64,000 bases of DNA from assembly GCA_020796225.1 (NCBI GenBank), contig CM036761.1, positions 38,934,428-38,998,427 on the forward strand, in the 5' to 3' direction. Below, piece by piece: positions 30,710 through 41,119 of the stretch. This stretch comes from Arion vulgaris. Taxonomy: Eukaryota > Mollusca > Gastropoda > Stylommatophora > Arionidae. The translations under genes and the position numbers were made by a program. Each line of letters begins with the position of its first letter. Position 1 is the first letter of the stretch. Below the pieces are notes generated by a model. It was given only the letters and a program-made list of their open reading frames with translations. It did no database searches and was not told where the DNA came from.

Positions 30710-31150
30710 TTTCAGCTCACCCTAAGTGTCTTTTCAAAAGATTCTGTACCTTTGCGTAATGTTGTTTTCCCACATAACTCGGTAATCAGCTAGTTTTTCT
30801 CATTTCTTGGGATCGATAGAAAAGTTCTTTATTGTGATCTTGATGACATACTTATATCTGAGCAGTGGTCTCCCATGCAGTCTCTTCCCTTCGGAAAGTT
30901 TACAACATACAAGTTGGGGTATGTGGCTTTTGTCCATTCTTCTCACATGCCCTTGTCATCTTAGTCTTCTACTTCTGAACATACCCATGAAAGAAGGTAA
31001 GTTTGCACGTTGCAGTACTTCAGAGTTAGTTATCTTGTCATACCATCTGATGTTCATAATCTTGCGGAGACATCGAAGACGAAAGAGATCTGTTTTCATA
31101 CCTTTAGTAGGTTGTCCATATTTCTGAGTCGTAGAGAAAAGAACTAATTA
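30710..31150 (-). pseudogene. LINE-gamma C-terminal remnant
   Basis: Matches 50560-51050 along its length, including ATATCTGAGCAGTGGTCT, TTGCACGTTGCAGTACTTCA and TTGCGGAGACATCGAAG. In inverse it would encode the region with IRWYDKI, RWLGHVRRM and RYKDVCK motifs, here broken by frameshifts. Confidence 0.8.
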
Positions 31151-31611
31151 CACAGACTCGATAGATTTAAATCTTTGTCTGCAATGTTAACGTTCTAAAT
31201 ATAACTCTATAATTATTCACAATTATACTTTTTTTAGCTGCTCAATATCTGTTATTTTTTTACACATAGGCCTTATTTGTTCATACAGTAAAAGAAATCA
31301 ATCAGGAAATGTATCGCACACTTTTAGTTTAAACGCCTAAGGGTAAGCTTTAATGAGATCACAACTCGTCAGTTTTTAAATGTCATACTTTCACGTAGTA
31401 AAAACAATATTATCAGAGCTAACAGGCTGGACTTTTTTTAAGACGTTTATGATCCTTATTTCTTGAATTTTTGCTTCAAGTTAAATATGATTATGTTATA
31501 TTTCTCGAAAACATATAAGCTCGTATTCACCTGATGTTATCACATAATAACATATTCACCAATTGACATCGAATAATCTTATTATTGTTGTCCTCTGTAA
31601 GTTCTATTAAG
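31151..31611. other. Intron sequence without recognised element
   Basis: AT-rich, with several T runs; nothing recognised. Confidence 0.4.
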
Positions 31612-31905
31612 CATCATCACCGTCAAATAGCTTGTCCTGAGCAGAACTTTGCCACCCAACAGTCCTCCGGAATTTCTTCTTCATAGGTCAGATGTCCTGC
31701 CTCTGCAGCCGCCATGTTCAAACCATCAGATACATCCTGAATCCATCGTCTCCGTGGTCTTCCTCTTCTTCTCTTTGCCGGTATGCCTCCTTCCATGATG
31801 GTCTTCAGCCATTCGTGTCTTTTTATATGTCCAAAATATCTCAATTTTCTCTTCTTATTTGTAGCATCAGCCAGTTTTCTTTGATTTTTGAGCATCAAGT
31901 ATTGT
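31612..31905 (-). pseudogene. LINE-alpha C-terminal remnant, best-preserved copy
   Basis: A 91-codon inverse open frame reads KRKLRYFGHIKRHEWLK, then RRRGRPRRRWIQDVSDGLNM and EEEIPEDCWVAKF. This is the typical GHI...GRPRRRW C-terminal block of LINE proteins. The 3' end lies near a TCATCACCGTCAAATAGC motif, comparable with the TCATCATCATTAAG at 46-60. Confidence 0.82.
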
Positions 31906-32443
31906 CTACTATGACATAAATGTGCACACTAGGGTTATCGATAAGATTATGTGAACATTAAACCTCACTTCAAGCTAACACAACTACTGATTTACACCTG
32001 TAGATGGGCACCAGAGAAACAATGTGAGATAAAGACGACCTTCGCGATGTTGCCCACTTACCCATCGTTTGTCATTGCTCATATAAATAATCTTGACTAA
32101 CACCATATTCTCCAATATACTACATGGATTAAAAAGGATTTAGTAGGTCTTTTAACACATTGAATGTTGAATGAAGTATCATCACCATCTATCTCTTGCC
32201 ATATTGGTGCCAAAGTTTTACTTGTGTATTTCGAAATGATTTTCCCCCAGTAATATCGTTCCACTTCTAATTCCCAAGTTGGAATTGCAACAGTCTCATA
32301 GCGCCGCTGGCACTACAACATTTCACTACTGCCTCATTGTTCTAATACTTCTTTCACTTTCTTTTGTGTCCCAACTAAATTCACGTATACTACATACCAC
32401 ATACTGTACTGGATGTATTATTGATTGATTTTTCTATCTGCAG
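31906..32443. other. Intron sequence before the second BRSK exon
   Basis: AT-rich, no recognised element. Ends with a polypyrimidine stretch and CAG at 32441-32443, the 3' splice site. Confidence 0.55.
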
Positions 32444-32529
32444 GTGGAGCGAGAGATTGCCATTATGAAACTAATAGAGCATCCACATGTTCTAGGATTA
32501 TACGACGTCTACGAGAACAAGAAATATCT
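32444..32529 (+). CDS. BRSK: BRSK (SAD) kinase, internal exon: helix C to strand beta-5
   Basis: 86 nt, reading [20 protein letters not shown] and DVYENKKY, then the first two bases of a Leu codon. It is preceded by TTTTTCTATCTGCAG and followed by GTAAGTACT, a near-ideal donor. It follows the exon at 11777-11871 in phase 0 and ends in phase 2. The Glu of REI (GAG at 32453-32455) is the helix-C residue expected to pair with the VAIK lysine of the previous exon. [16 protein letters not shown] is diagnostic of BRSK and separates it from other AMPK-related kinases. Compared with vertebrate BRSK, as I recall it, the two changes in VLGLYD fall at positions that vary in invertebrates. The next exon, with the hinge and HRD loop, was not found in the remaining 31 kb. 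Confidence 0.95.
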
Positions 32530-32559
32530 GTAAGTACTAAGAAGTTGTTGATTGTCTGT

Positions 32560-32800
32560 AGTAGTGGTCTGGAGATGATGTGTGTACATAGTAGTTTGTG
32601 ATGGAGAGGATATTTGTGGATATGGGTTTGTGGAAGGAAGTGGTGAAGATGTGTGGATAAAGTAGTTGTGATGGAAGGGTATGTGTGGATATGGGGTTTG
32701 TGGCTGGCTGTTGTGATGAAAATATGGGGATGTGCTGTTTGCCGATGACAAAATGTGTGAATATATTAGTATTTGGTGGGAATACGTGCATATAGGATCT
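32560..32800. repeat. Degenerate minisatellite GTGTGGATA(A/T)AGTAGT, left part
   Basis: Repeated GATGTGTGGATAAAGTAGT and TGTGGATATGGG(G)TTTGTGG motifs at irregular 60-bp spacing. Continues after a SINE at 33051-33290. Confidence 0.75.
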
Positions 32801-33050
32801 GTGTGCGTCGTGGTTAGGTTAGTGACTCGGTCTATTAACCTCGACGTTCTGAGTTCGAATCACGCTGCGGACAGTTTGGTTGCAAACTGTTTTGCGTGGA
32901 TTTTAACAAAAGGATGATGGCATTACCCGTTCAGAAAGCAATGACAAACTACTGAACGTAATAATGCCTAGAAAAATCACAAACAGCGTTAAAAAGCTGG
33001 GTTGATTCGCAAAGTCCTGTAAAGGATATGCAATTAACTTTAACTTTATA
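32801..33050 (+). mobile_element. SINE with SINE-E tail but a different tRNA head
   Basis: The head has box A GTGGTTAGGTTAGTGAC and box B GAGTTCGAATCACGC. The tail has CAGAAAGCAATGACAAACTA, CTGAACG and CCTGTAAAGGATATGC, as in SINE-E. Flanks TATAGGATCTGTG (about 32791) and TATAGGGATCTGTAG (about 33048) suggest a target duplication in the minisatellite. Confidence 0.78.
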
Positions 33051-33290
33051 GGGATCTGTAGTGTGGATAAAGTAATCAATGGTGGAGAATACGTGTGGAT
33101 ATAGTGGTCTGTAATGGATAAAACGTATGGATAAAGTAGTCAATGGTGGAGAATACGTGTGGATATAGTGGTCTGTAATGGATAAAACGTATGGATAAGG
33201 TAGTCAATGTTGGATAAGCTGTATGGATATAGGGGTCTGTAGTGGAGAAAAAAGTGTGGATAAAGTAGTCAATGGAGAAGATGTGTATAG
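33051..33290. repeat. Minisatellite of about 62 bp, right part
   Basis: GTGGATAAAGTAGTCAATGG and TATAGTGGTCTGTAATGGAT alternate about four times. Confidence 0.85.
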
Positions 33291-33784
33291 AAGTTGTAAG
33301 AAAAAGATGTGGGGCTACCTGACTAAAAGTAGAGTCACTGTGTAGTAAGCTCGTTAGTAGTGAAGCCGATGTATGTATATCGGGTTTTGGTAATTAGTTT
33401 ATGTAGATACGCTTTTATCTGGTTAGCAATTAAGCAGCGGTATAGCTTTCCAGTCTCCATTGATATTGCAGCGTGATTATATGATGGTAACAGTTGGGCA
33501 GCTGTGTAGTTTCTGGTTAGTTTGTAAATAGACATGTACGAACTCTCACCATTTTTTAAGAAGTTATGTTGCTAAATGTGTTAGAGCTTTCGTTACTATT
33601 TGAGTTGTGTATGTTTCATGCACCTTCTAGCGTACTGGGACTAGATTATAGCGTATGTATTCTTATTTAGTATTAAAAAATCAAATCTAGAATCAAAATT
33701 AAAATATATTTGACTCCAATGTTAAATCAGTTCTGCTGTATTGGTGGTCATAAACATTGAAAACGACTAAAAGAATAACTTAAT
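33291..33784. other. Non-coding, no recognised element
   Basis: AT-rich intron sequence; nothing recognised. Confidence 0.4.
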
Positions 33785-34050
33785 ACCAGCGGAGCAAGAG
33801 CTAAGGAAGAAACGCTGGCGATGGATTGAGAATACTGACTGGAAGTATTGCAAGACAGGCACTGTTTTGGAACCTGCAGGAAAGAGGAGTAGGGGAAGGA
33901 CTTGACAGACCCGGAGAAGAGAGTTGGAGACTGATATTAAAAGGATAGGTCAAACATGGTAAGAATTGGTAGGGATGGCAGGAGAGAGAAAGAGCTGGAA
34001 GAAGTTTGTTGGAGACCTGTGCTCCGTTGGGAGTTGAAAGGTAAAGAAAG
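33785..34050 (+). pseudogene. LINE-delta C-terminal remnant
   Basis: ELRKKRWRWIENTDWKYCK, then LEPAGKRSRGRT, RRRELETDIKRIGQTW, and GERKSWKKFVGDLCSVGS in one frame with two stops. Characteristic LINE tail; no RT part. Confidence 0.8.
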
Positions 34051-34054
34051 AAAA

Positions 34055-34445
34055 GAATAACTAATAAATTGCAATCATTCATCAACCGGTGTCTGCGCAG
34101 AATAAAGGGACTGAGATGGTATGATAGGGTCATAAATGTTGAACTTAGGTGAGAATGAGACAGATCCCAGTGAACCAAGAGATGACGAAAAGACACCAGC
34201 ACTGGATAGGACACACTTTGAGAAAACCGGAATGAAATCTAACACGACAGACCCTTTCACAAAACCCGCATAGAAAGCGAAAGAGGGAAACGTAGAAATA
34301 TAAAGAGAATATATTTAGAAACATTGATTAACGATGTCCGGAAGAGCAGGAAGGCGCAAGAGATAGCTAAAAATAGGAAAACTTGGCATAGTTTCCTGAG
34401 GGCATATGACCCAACAGGGATTTTAATGCACAGGATAGATTTTCT
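34055..34445 (+). pseudogene. Second LINE C-terminal remnant, adjacent
   Basis: In changing frames: FINRCLRRIKGLRWYD, then GHTLRKPE and KRKRGKRRN, then IAKNRKTWHSFLRAYDPTG. The motif order GH-LRKP, KRKRGK, W-SFL is that of another LINE protein end. It follows directly on LINE-delta in the same orientation. Confidence 0.65.
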
Positions 34446-34559
34446 TATTTACACTTTTCAAAGTATTCTAATTATAACTGGATAATTTCCACCGCTTTTT
34501 TTTTATTTATTGTTGTATTAACATTTCTTATCCTCAGTGTAAATGTTTACGGTTTAATT

Positions 34560-35035
34560 TCTGTAAACTTGAAATTGGTGTTCTCTTTTAGATTACGAAT
34601 TACGAAGAAGGCGAGCGACTACCTCAGACTGATCTCGAGATCAGTTATGAGGAAGCCAGAACAACCATTGGCTGGCACTATAGAGACAAATGGACAAAAG
34701 ACCATCCTCAGGCTGACAACAGCGACGGATGCTATGGTCTCTCTCGTAGTGAACAAGTTGCCATACTTCACCTCCGTACCGGTCACAACAAGCTCCGAGC
34801 CCACATGTTCCACACATTTTAGATTGGCACAACTAGCCTGTGCCCCTGCAAAAAGCGGACATGACGGCAGAACACGTTCTGCAAGACTGTCAACGGTTAG
34901 CAGGTATAAGAAAAAAAACATGGCCCTAAAACACAGAGCTTCTCGAGAAGCTGTACGGAGGAACAGAGTCCCTTAAAACCACGGTAAAATTCATGATAAA
35001 AGTGAGTTCATCAGTCTAGGCCGGGAACGCAAGAG
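34560..35035 (+). pseudogene. LINE-epsilon C-terminal region
   Basis: Encodes, with frameshifts, WHYRDKWTKDHPQADNSDGC, LSRSEQVAILHLRTGHNKLR, then a CPCKK...H...C knuckle and TKTQSFSRS-like end. The pair SEQVAI-LRTGHN and the Cys/His knuckle are typical of the end of RNase H-bearing LINE ORF2. The better-preserved copy is inverted at 63665-63960. Confidence 0.8.
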
Positions 35036-35239
35036 AGAATTACGAATACTTGTTTGAAACGACAAAATGTTGTCATGATCTAATACTTTATGCAATTACT
35101 ATTGGTCTATAGTTTGTAAAACACATACATTTATCTCTCTTTCTTTATTAACGCTTAAATCTTTGAAGCACTGATGAAAAGAACGTTTATATTAGGTTCT
35201 GTATAGTCTTTATTTTGTGAACATTTCTTATTCTGTCAT

Positions 35240-35672
35240 TTACACGAGATCCTCATGAGGCCATTACTTTGTAGGGGCGGGGAAGGTGGATTCTGTACCT
35301 CAATGACCCGGAGAACTATGCCGGCAGGGTTACCCAAGCCGGACAGGTCAAAGGCGAGAGGTCAGACTAAATGTGCCCTCCTGGTCCGCAGGTGGGGGTT
35401 GTGCGATGGGCTAACTACCCATCCATTTAAAAAGAACTTAGTTACAGAAGCCAAAAACAGCTAACTTGAGTCTCGGAAGGACCATGGCTCCATACCGGAA
35501 ACAGATGACGCGCAGCAGCCAAATCCGCAAGGAAGCTGATGTGCTGACGACTCTTTTTACTATCCTGGGAGACCATAAAGAGAACAACCAGTGACCGAGA
35601 AGAGTGGCGAACAACTGCTGAGGCCCTATGATCCACGTGGAGCGGAGAGGAATAAGTAAAGTAAGTAAGTAA
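35240..35672 (+). mobile_element. LINE-theta retroposon with TAAG tail
   Basis: Contains ATGACCCGGAGAACTATGCC, AAGCCGGACAGGTCAAAGGC and TCGGAAGGACCATGG, phrases I recall from widespread LINE-related repeats. The last part encodes TEKSGEQLLRPYDPRGAERN, matching the inverse copy at 53590-53930. It ends in AAGTAAGTAAGTAA at about 35656-35672. Confidence 0.68.
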
Positions 35673-35954
35673 CACTAAGATCTGGACTGTTAAGTTAAAA
35701 AACCGGTCAGTTGATGTTGAACACATCCCAGACAGTGTCCAGTTGGTCAATGAATAACACAGACCCAACTCTGTATTCACCAATATGCTACATGATATAA
35801 CAAAAGAAACACTTGGTATGGCAATGTTTTCTTTACCTACTACTACAATGAGATTTGTAATAGCTGATATATAGCGAGCATGTTGGGGGGCAAACAACTG
35901 GTTGGTGGACAGAAAAAATACTTCAAAGATACTCTTAAAGTGCTTCCTTATAGA

Positions 35955-36165
35955 CACCAGGAGCCCGCCTGCCCAGCGTGTTCGTAGCGCGTTGGATGAC
36001 GGGTGACAAGCCCCCTGTGAGGGCGTTACAATTCCGCGTGCTGGCATAAAAGCCACAGGTTCTCAAGATTTCGGTGTTCGTGGCACCGAACCGAAGGGCT
36101 ACAATGTCCATGGCACGAGCCAAAGAGCTGAAAGCTCAGGCTTCTGGATCGAAAAAAAAAAATCA
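35955..36165 (+). mobile_element. SINE-B copy
   Basis: GAGCCCGCCTGCCCAGCGTG head, CAATTCCGCGTGCTGGC box B, CTACAATGTCCATGGCACG body and an A10 tail at about 36153-36163. Confidence 0.83.
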
Positions 36166-36610
36166 TCAGGTGCTGAAAATGGCTTGCAAAAATCGTCAAA
36201 TGTGACGCTGCAACAACGCAAGAGGAACTTCTATAATTGAGAATCGGGTTAATGCTAAAGCACAGAGAAAACGAGCTGCGCAAATAGACAGCACACAATA
36301 CAAACATGTCCAAATCTGGTCATGTATGATTCATCTATGGTAGAGGATTGTGTTCCTACTTCCACTTCCAGTAAACATAAGACAGGTACAACAACACACG
36401 TCTCAGGCTGTTGTCATCATCCCAGATGGACGGCTATTATTACTACGTTGTACACTCGTTCCTGTTGTGATCAATTTCGTTTTCTGCCTGTCTTTTATTT
36501 TTTACTGTTCTCGTTTGCTGTTTAATATAGGGGAATTTTAGCTTGACCGAAATATCCGGCCGCATGTACACATACAAAAGCGTATGCATATATACCTACA
36601 TACCTAGCTA
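36166..36610. other. Non-coding, no recognised element
   Basis: Nothing recognised between the SINE and the tetranucleotide array. Confidence 0.4.
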
Positions 36611-36620
36611 CATATATACA

Positions 36621-36654
<34 letters not shown>

Positions 36655-37015
36655 CATACATACATATATACATACATACATACATACATACATACATACA
36701 TACATACATACACACATGCATGCATACATACATAAATACATACATACATACATACATACATACATACATACATACATACATACATACATTCATACATACA
36801 TACATACATACATACATACATACATACATACATACATACATACATACATACATACATACATACATACATACATACATACATACATACATACACACATGCA
36901 TGCATACATACATAAATACATACATACATACATACATACATACATACATACATACATACATACACACATGCATGCATACATACATAAATACATACATAAA
37001 TACATACATATGAGC
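36611..37015. repeat. (TACA)n tetranucleotide array with higher-order interruptions
   Basis: TACATACA throughout. The interruption CACACATGCATGCATACATA followed by CATAAATACATA recurs near 36711, 36891 and 36963, showing block duplication. All six frames are open; not coding. Confidence 0.96.
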
Positions 37016-37859
37016 ATGCACAGAGCTTGCACAAATATTTACACAGATTCATATAGGAACTGATACATATCATACACACATGCAAGCAGAATTTTACAAA
37101 CTTTTACTGAGCATTAAAACTGATTACAGACAATGAATAAACTAGAGACACCTGATCATGTACCTGCACTGTTTGAACACTGACATGCAGTGTAATATGA
37201 TAACAAGAAATCATATTACCAATGTATAATATATAATCAAAGAGAGAAGGTATGAAGTACCTACTAAAACTTTGTATACTGTATGCGAAGTTGCAATATG
37301 TTTACAGAATACTTAAAGACTAAACCGACATGGCTCGCTGACAGCGTAGTCTGCAGGTGTTGATATTGACGGTTCATCTTGATTTATCATTGGAATCTGA
37401 TAGTACCACTTCTAAATTTGTGTTGATGATGTTGGTACCAAGTCATGAATGTCCTATCGGCAAGAGTGAGGCAAGGGTGGTGTAGGTGTGGTTGCAAAAT
37501 TGACACATTATTAAACAAGATAATCAAGGTGGTTGTCTCTTACAGGACGTTGCTCCTTTGCAGCAAATCGAAATTCACTCTGTTTCATAGTCGAGTTCAC
37601 CCACTTCGTCGATGGTCATATCATGATTTTTTATATCTTGATAGGCATTTCTTCTTGTCCTCTTCTGCCATGGTCCTGGGACTTGTCACATTAGCAAGTG
37701 TCTTTTATAATATTTGTTTTGTTAACATTATTTTATTTTAAAATATGGCCGCCGCCTTCTGATAAAATGTATGCTATATCACTATGAGCACTAACCCAAC
37801 CCTTTGTGTTGGATTCGATAAGCGAATGCGCTATGCACCTTACGCTCAATTACTTACTT
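37016..37859. other. Non-coding, no recognised element
   Basis: AT-rich. A plus-strand frame of 98 codons at 37445-37741 shows no domain; possibly antisense of LINE sequence upstream of the next element. Confidence 0.4.
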
Positions 37860-38552
37860 ACTTAATCCCGTCATGCCTAGTGACACATGGGCTTCAGAAA
37901 GGACTTTCTCTCTCTCTGTCCTCTAGCAACCTTCAGCGCAGAGCCCACGTCAGAGATCGTGTCCAGTTCTCTTCCATCATGCGCCTCCATGTTGTCTGTC
38001 TGCCTTTCTATCTCTTCCTCTGGTGTCCAAGTTGAGCTATCCTTGCAGGCATTTCTTGTCTCATTCTCATAACATGTCAGAGCCATTTCCATCTTCTTTT
38101 GAGATGTCATTCATGCCTCTGTCTTGTGTCTTGGAGTAGTTGGTTACTGGATATTTTTACTGGCCAAATATTCCAAGATTCTATCAAGAAAGAGTGGTGG
38201 AAAAACTGACAGCCTGCTAGTATCTCCTTTGTCATCCTCCAACACTCTCGATCCGTAGACAAAACTGGCAAACAATGCTGTTTATGAGTGTAAGCTTTGT
38301 GTCCTATGTAGAATTTTGGACTTGCAACTGTTCATTCTGCAAAACGGTTCTGGCCTTACTCAGACGTGATTTTATATCTTCCTCTGTTGCCACCATTTAG
38401 TGTCAGTACCTCCAGATATGTAAATCACTTAACCCTTTCCAGTGTTTCCACTTTAACATTACTGGTTGTTTGATTTACTGTTTGTCATAATTTTGTTTTT
38501 CCTGTGTTTGTTTTGAGGCCTACTGTCTTTGATCCAGTGTAAATGTTTCTAT
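37860..38552 (-). pseudogene. LINE-delta remnant from RT palm/thumb to C-terminus
   Basis: Inverse translation in shifting frames: VGLKTNTGKTKL, VETLERVK-FTYL (thumb start), then RRWKWL-HVMRM, QLGHQRKR, TTWRRMMEEN and ERKKVLSEAHVSLGMTG. The order agrees with LINE proteins. Broken by many stops. Confidence 0.78.
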
Positions 38553-38792
38553 GAAAAATCGTGGCATGTCCTTTACATGACTTGGCTATCAACAACTGTA
38601 AACGAGTCGTGGATTTTCTAGGCACCACTTTTACGTTCAGTAGTTTGTCATTGCTTTCTGAACGGTGATGGCTATTTATATCATTCGTAAAAATCCAAGA
38701 AAACTAATTTGTTTCCAAACTTGCCCGCCACCGAGTTTGAACCAGGTATGATTGGGTTGTGATTGAGCTTACTACAGTTTAAGCTATAGACG
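38553..38792 (-). mobile_element. SINE-E copy
   Basis: Inverse SINE-E: CGTGGCATGTCCTTTACATG at the left, TTGTCATTGCTTTCTGAACG, AACTTGCCCGCCACCGAG, and the head TTGAGCTTACTACAGTTTAA at the right. Confidence 0.8.
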
Positions 38793-39013
38793 CCCACAAG
38801 ACAGTCTTATCAGTTATGAATGTCCTACCGCTATTGTTGTCATGTCCTTGTAAAAGTAGCGTAGTCATTAGATTAATATATTCAAAATTTAAAAAAGCTG
38901 CACCACTTATCTTCGGTAAACTGGTTCGAAACATGTAACGAAGTTATTTCCCTTTTGGTTGCCTGGACACTGCTTTTGGCAACGGTTTATTTCTCATTTG
39001 TCAAGTTATTTAA

Positions 39014-39227
39014 TTTTTTTTCTGATCCAGAAGCACTTGAACTTTCAGCTCCTCGGCTCGGTGCCATGGACATCGTAACCCTTCGCTTCGGTGCTACGAA
39101 CACCGTAAATCTAGAGAACCTGTTGATTTTCTGCCAACCCGCGGAATTGAACCCGTGACTCACAGGGAGCTTGTCACTCGTCGTCCAACACGCTACGAAC
39201 ACGCTGGGCAGGCGGGCTCAAGTTATT
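39014..39227 (-). mobile_element. SINE-B copy with 13-bp TSD
   Basis: Inverse SINE-B from the T-rich end (GATCCAGAAGCACTTGAAC) to the head (GCTGGGCAGGCGGGC). A perfect 13-bp repeat, TCAAGTTATTTAA, lies at 39001-39013 and 39228-39240. Confidence 0.92.
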
Positions 39228-39240
39228 TAACACAACATGA

Positions 39241-39689
39241 AGCACAGTAGAAAATCTTCTTCTAGAATAAAATGTTTTCAGAACTCAAGAATATGCTATA
39301 TTATTTCCTTCGAAACATACTATCGGACAAATCAAACTTGCTTAGCGCAAAAAATGATGCTGACATTACTAAGCAATCTCAAACCGAATATATGATGTAG
39401 TTAAATCATGCTTGATGACGTTAATAGTGACAACTGTAATCTTCAACAGAGCTGATTACAGTTTGAACTTTAACTCACGATCTATCCTGTTTGTTTTTTC
39501 TATTGTGACAAATTGTGTCATAAACATTAAAACACTTTCAAACGAAATAGTTAACTTGGCATCTGTTTAGTTCATATTTCAACTAGTACAGAATCTCGAT
39601 ACGCCATGTTGACATTGTGCCAACTCGTTACTCTAGTATGGATATTAGAGAAATATTAGCATGAAATTTAGATTAGGTGGATCCAACCT
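39241..39689. other. Non-coding, no recognised element
   Basis: AT-rich; nothing recognised. Confidence 0.4.
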
Positions 39690-39835
39690 GCTGCCTTGCA
39701 GGTAGGCTGGGGACAACCAAAGGCTGACGGAGAGCGAACCCAGTAAACGCTGGCTGAAACCGGACACGTCGTCGAAGGATAAGCACTAGAGCTCCAAATG
39801 ACGATGAATGATGTGACGTAAAAAAACGTGCTTGG
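39690..39835 (+). mobile_element. SINE-G fragment
   Basis: GAGAGCGAACCCAGTAAACG, CTGGCTGAAACCGGACACGT and GTCGAAGGATAAGCACTAG are the inverse complement, with small changes, of 5448-5550. Confidence 0.7.
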
Positions 39836-40159
39836 CAAAGGCTGTTTATATATCACAATAAGAATGATTAAAATGGCCAAAAAGAACAATTGCGAGAGAG
39901 AGAGAGATAGAAAGAGAGAGTGATATTATGTGGATCCAATAGGGAAGAAATTTTAAAGAAAATATTTCGTATTTATGACGATTCCTTTCAATATCACAAA
40001 AGAAATCAAGCACTCACCTCTAGGTAGAACATTCACCTGACAGGATTGGTTTTATCAAACGGACAAGACAGAGATGGTTTTAAATAAGAATAAGCCGAAA
40101 TGTTAGAAACCAACAAAAGGAGAGACCGCCCGTCATATATTATCCGGTGACTATATCTT

Positions 40160-40364
40160 CTATAGGTCCCCAACCAAGGCCTTGCAAGCTCTCATATGCT
40201 TGGTTGGGTTTTTTGTTTTTTTTAGCTGGGTGTTTTTTAACAGGATGTGGTAGCTAATCTCACGCCAAACCTCCACTTTCGCCGTATATGGCATGGTAAT
40301 AGTGGTTCTATTCTTTACCCCGAAATTGGGCCCATGTAACCACATGGACGTCTTATTGACTATA

Positions 40365-40402
<38 letters not shown>
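40160..40402 (-). mobile_element. LINE-end scrap, SINE-A fragment and (TA)n
   Basis: CCCCAACCAAGGCCTTGCAA at 40168 resembles the end of the LINE at 59610. Then 40230-40360 has a diverged SINE-A block (GGTAATAGTGGTTCTATTC, GGGCCCATGTAACCACATGG). A (TA)n run ends it at about 40368-40402. Confidence 0.6.
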
Positions 40403-40406
<4 letters not shown>

Positions 40407-40616
40407 ACATGCACAGACTGTGTGGTGATTATACCGAATTCTACAATACTTTAGACATGTGTCCAGATGTTCTAGGCACGAGGATCGTGACGAATCAGAG
40501 AAACACCTTTACCGTGGATATCAGTCGTCAAAATGTTTCTCATATTGGTTCTTTACCTTCAGATCCAGTCATTATTATTATGACTTTGTTCCAGTCACAT
40601 GATGTTCGTTAATAGT

Positions 40617-40890
40617 ATTCAGTTGTACACAAACAAAGTCTAGCTAGCTCTACCACCATATCAGAGGCCGTACACAAACAAAGGCTGGTTGGCTCTACCA
40701 CCATATCAGAGGTTGTACACAAACAAAGACTGGCTAGCTCTACCACCATATCAGAGGTTGTACACAAACAAAGGCTGGCTAGCTCTACCACCATATCAGA
40801 GGTTGTACACAAACAAAGGCTGGCTAGCTCTACCACCATATCAGAGGCTGTACACAAGCAAAGGCTGGTTGGCTCTACCACCATATCAGA
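40617..40890. repeat. 45-bp minisatellite, six units, continuous with an open frame
   Basis: The unit GTTGTACACAAACAAAGGCT plus GGCTAGCTCTACCACCATAT plus CAGAG repeats six times. In one plus frame it reads VVHKQRLASSTTISE per unit and runs without a stop into the non-repetitive frame at 40891-41119. The opposite strand is open too. Confidence 0.93.
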
Positions 40891-41119
40891 GGGCCACCCA
40901 ATATATAGAGCTGACATTCTGAACACTCTCATAGAGTGTGGCCGCAAAGCGAACTTTAAAGTAAACCATTCCACGTCAACTACTAGATTGCGAGAACTGG
41001 GTTTGAAGATGGGAGTGACCAGAAAAGAACAGCATAACAGGTATATGAGTAGGCTCATCAATAAAAATCAAACTGCTACGGTCAGTCGCTGGACGCTGTT
41101 GGAGATGTTGCGAAGGTGA
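40617..41119 (+). other. Open frame of about 167 codons, unknown, repeat-derived
   Basis: No ATG near its start. After six 15-residue repeats it reads GHPIYRADILNTLIECGRK, then TRLRELGLKMGVTRKEQ, SRLINKN and RWTLLEMLRR before a TGA. Its last ~110 bp recur in decayed form at 62755-62875, so it probably belongs to a mobile element I cannot name. There is no evidence for host function. Confidence 0.45.

Larger units (their letters stand above)
11872..32443 (+). other. BRSK: BRSK intron, 20.6 kb
   Basis: Bounded by the GT donor after 11871 and by TTTTTCTATCTGCAG before 32444, joining two exons in phase 0. It holds the 49-bp satellite, a large pyrimidine-rich array, and multiple SINE and LINE copies in both orientations. 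Its true length is uncertain because the two large arrays show signs of misassembly. Confidence 0.85.

Noticed and set aside
36522..37085. Open frames on both strands giving repeated YIHT or MYVC peptides
   Set aside because: Translation of the (TACA)n tetranucleotide.
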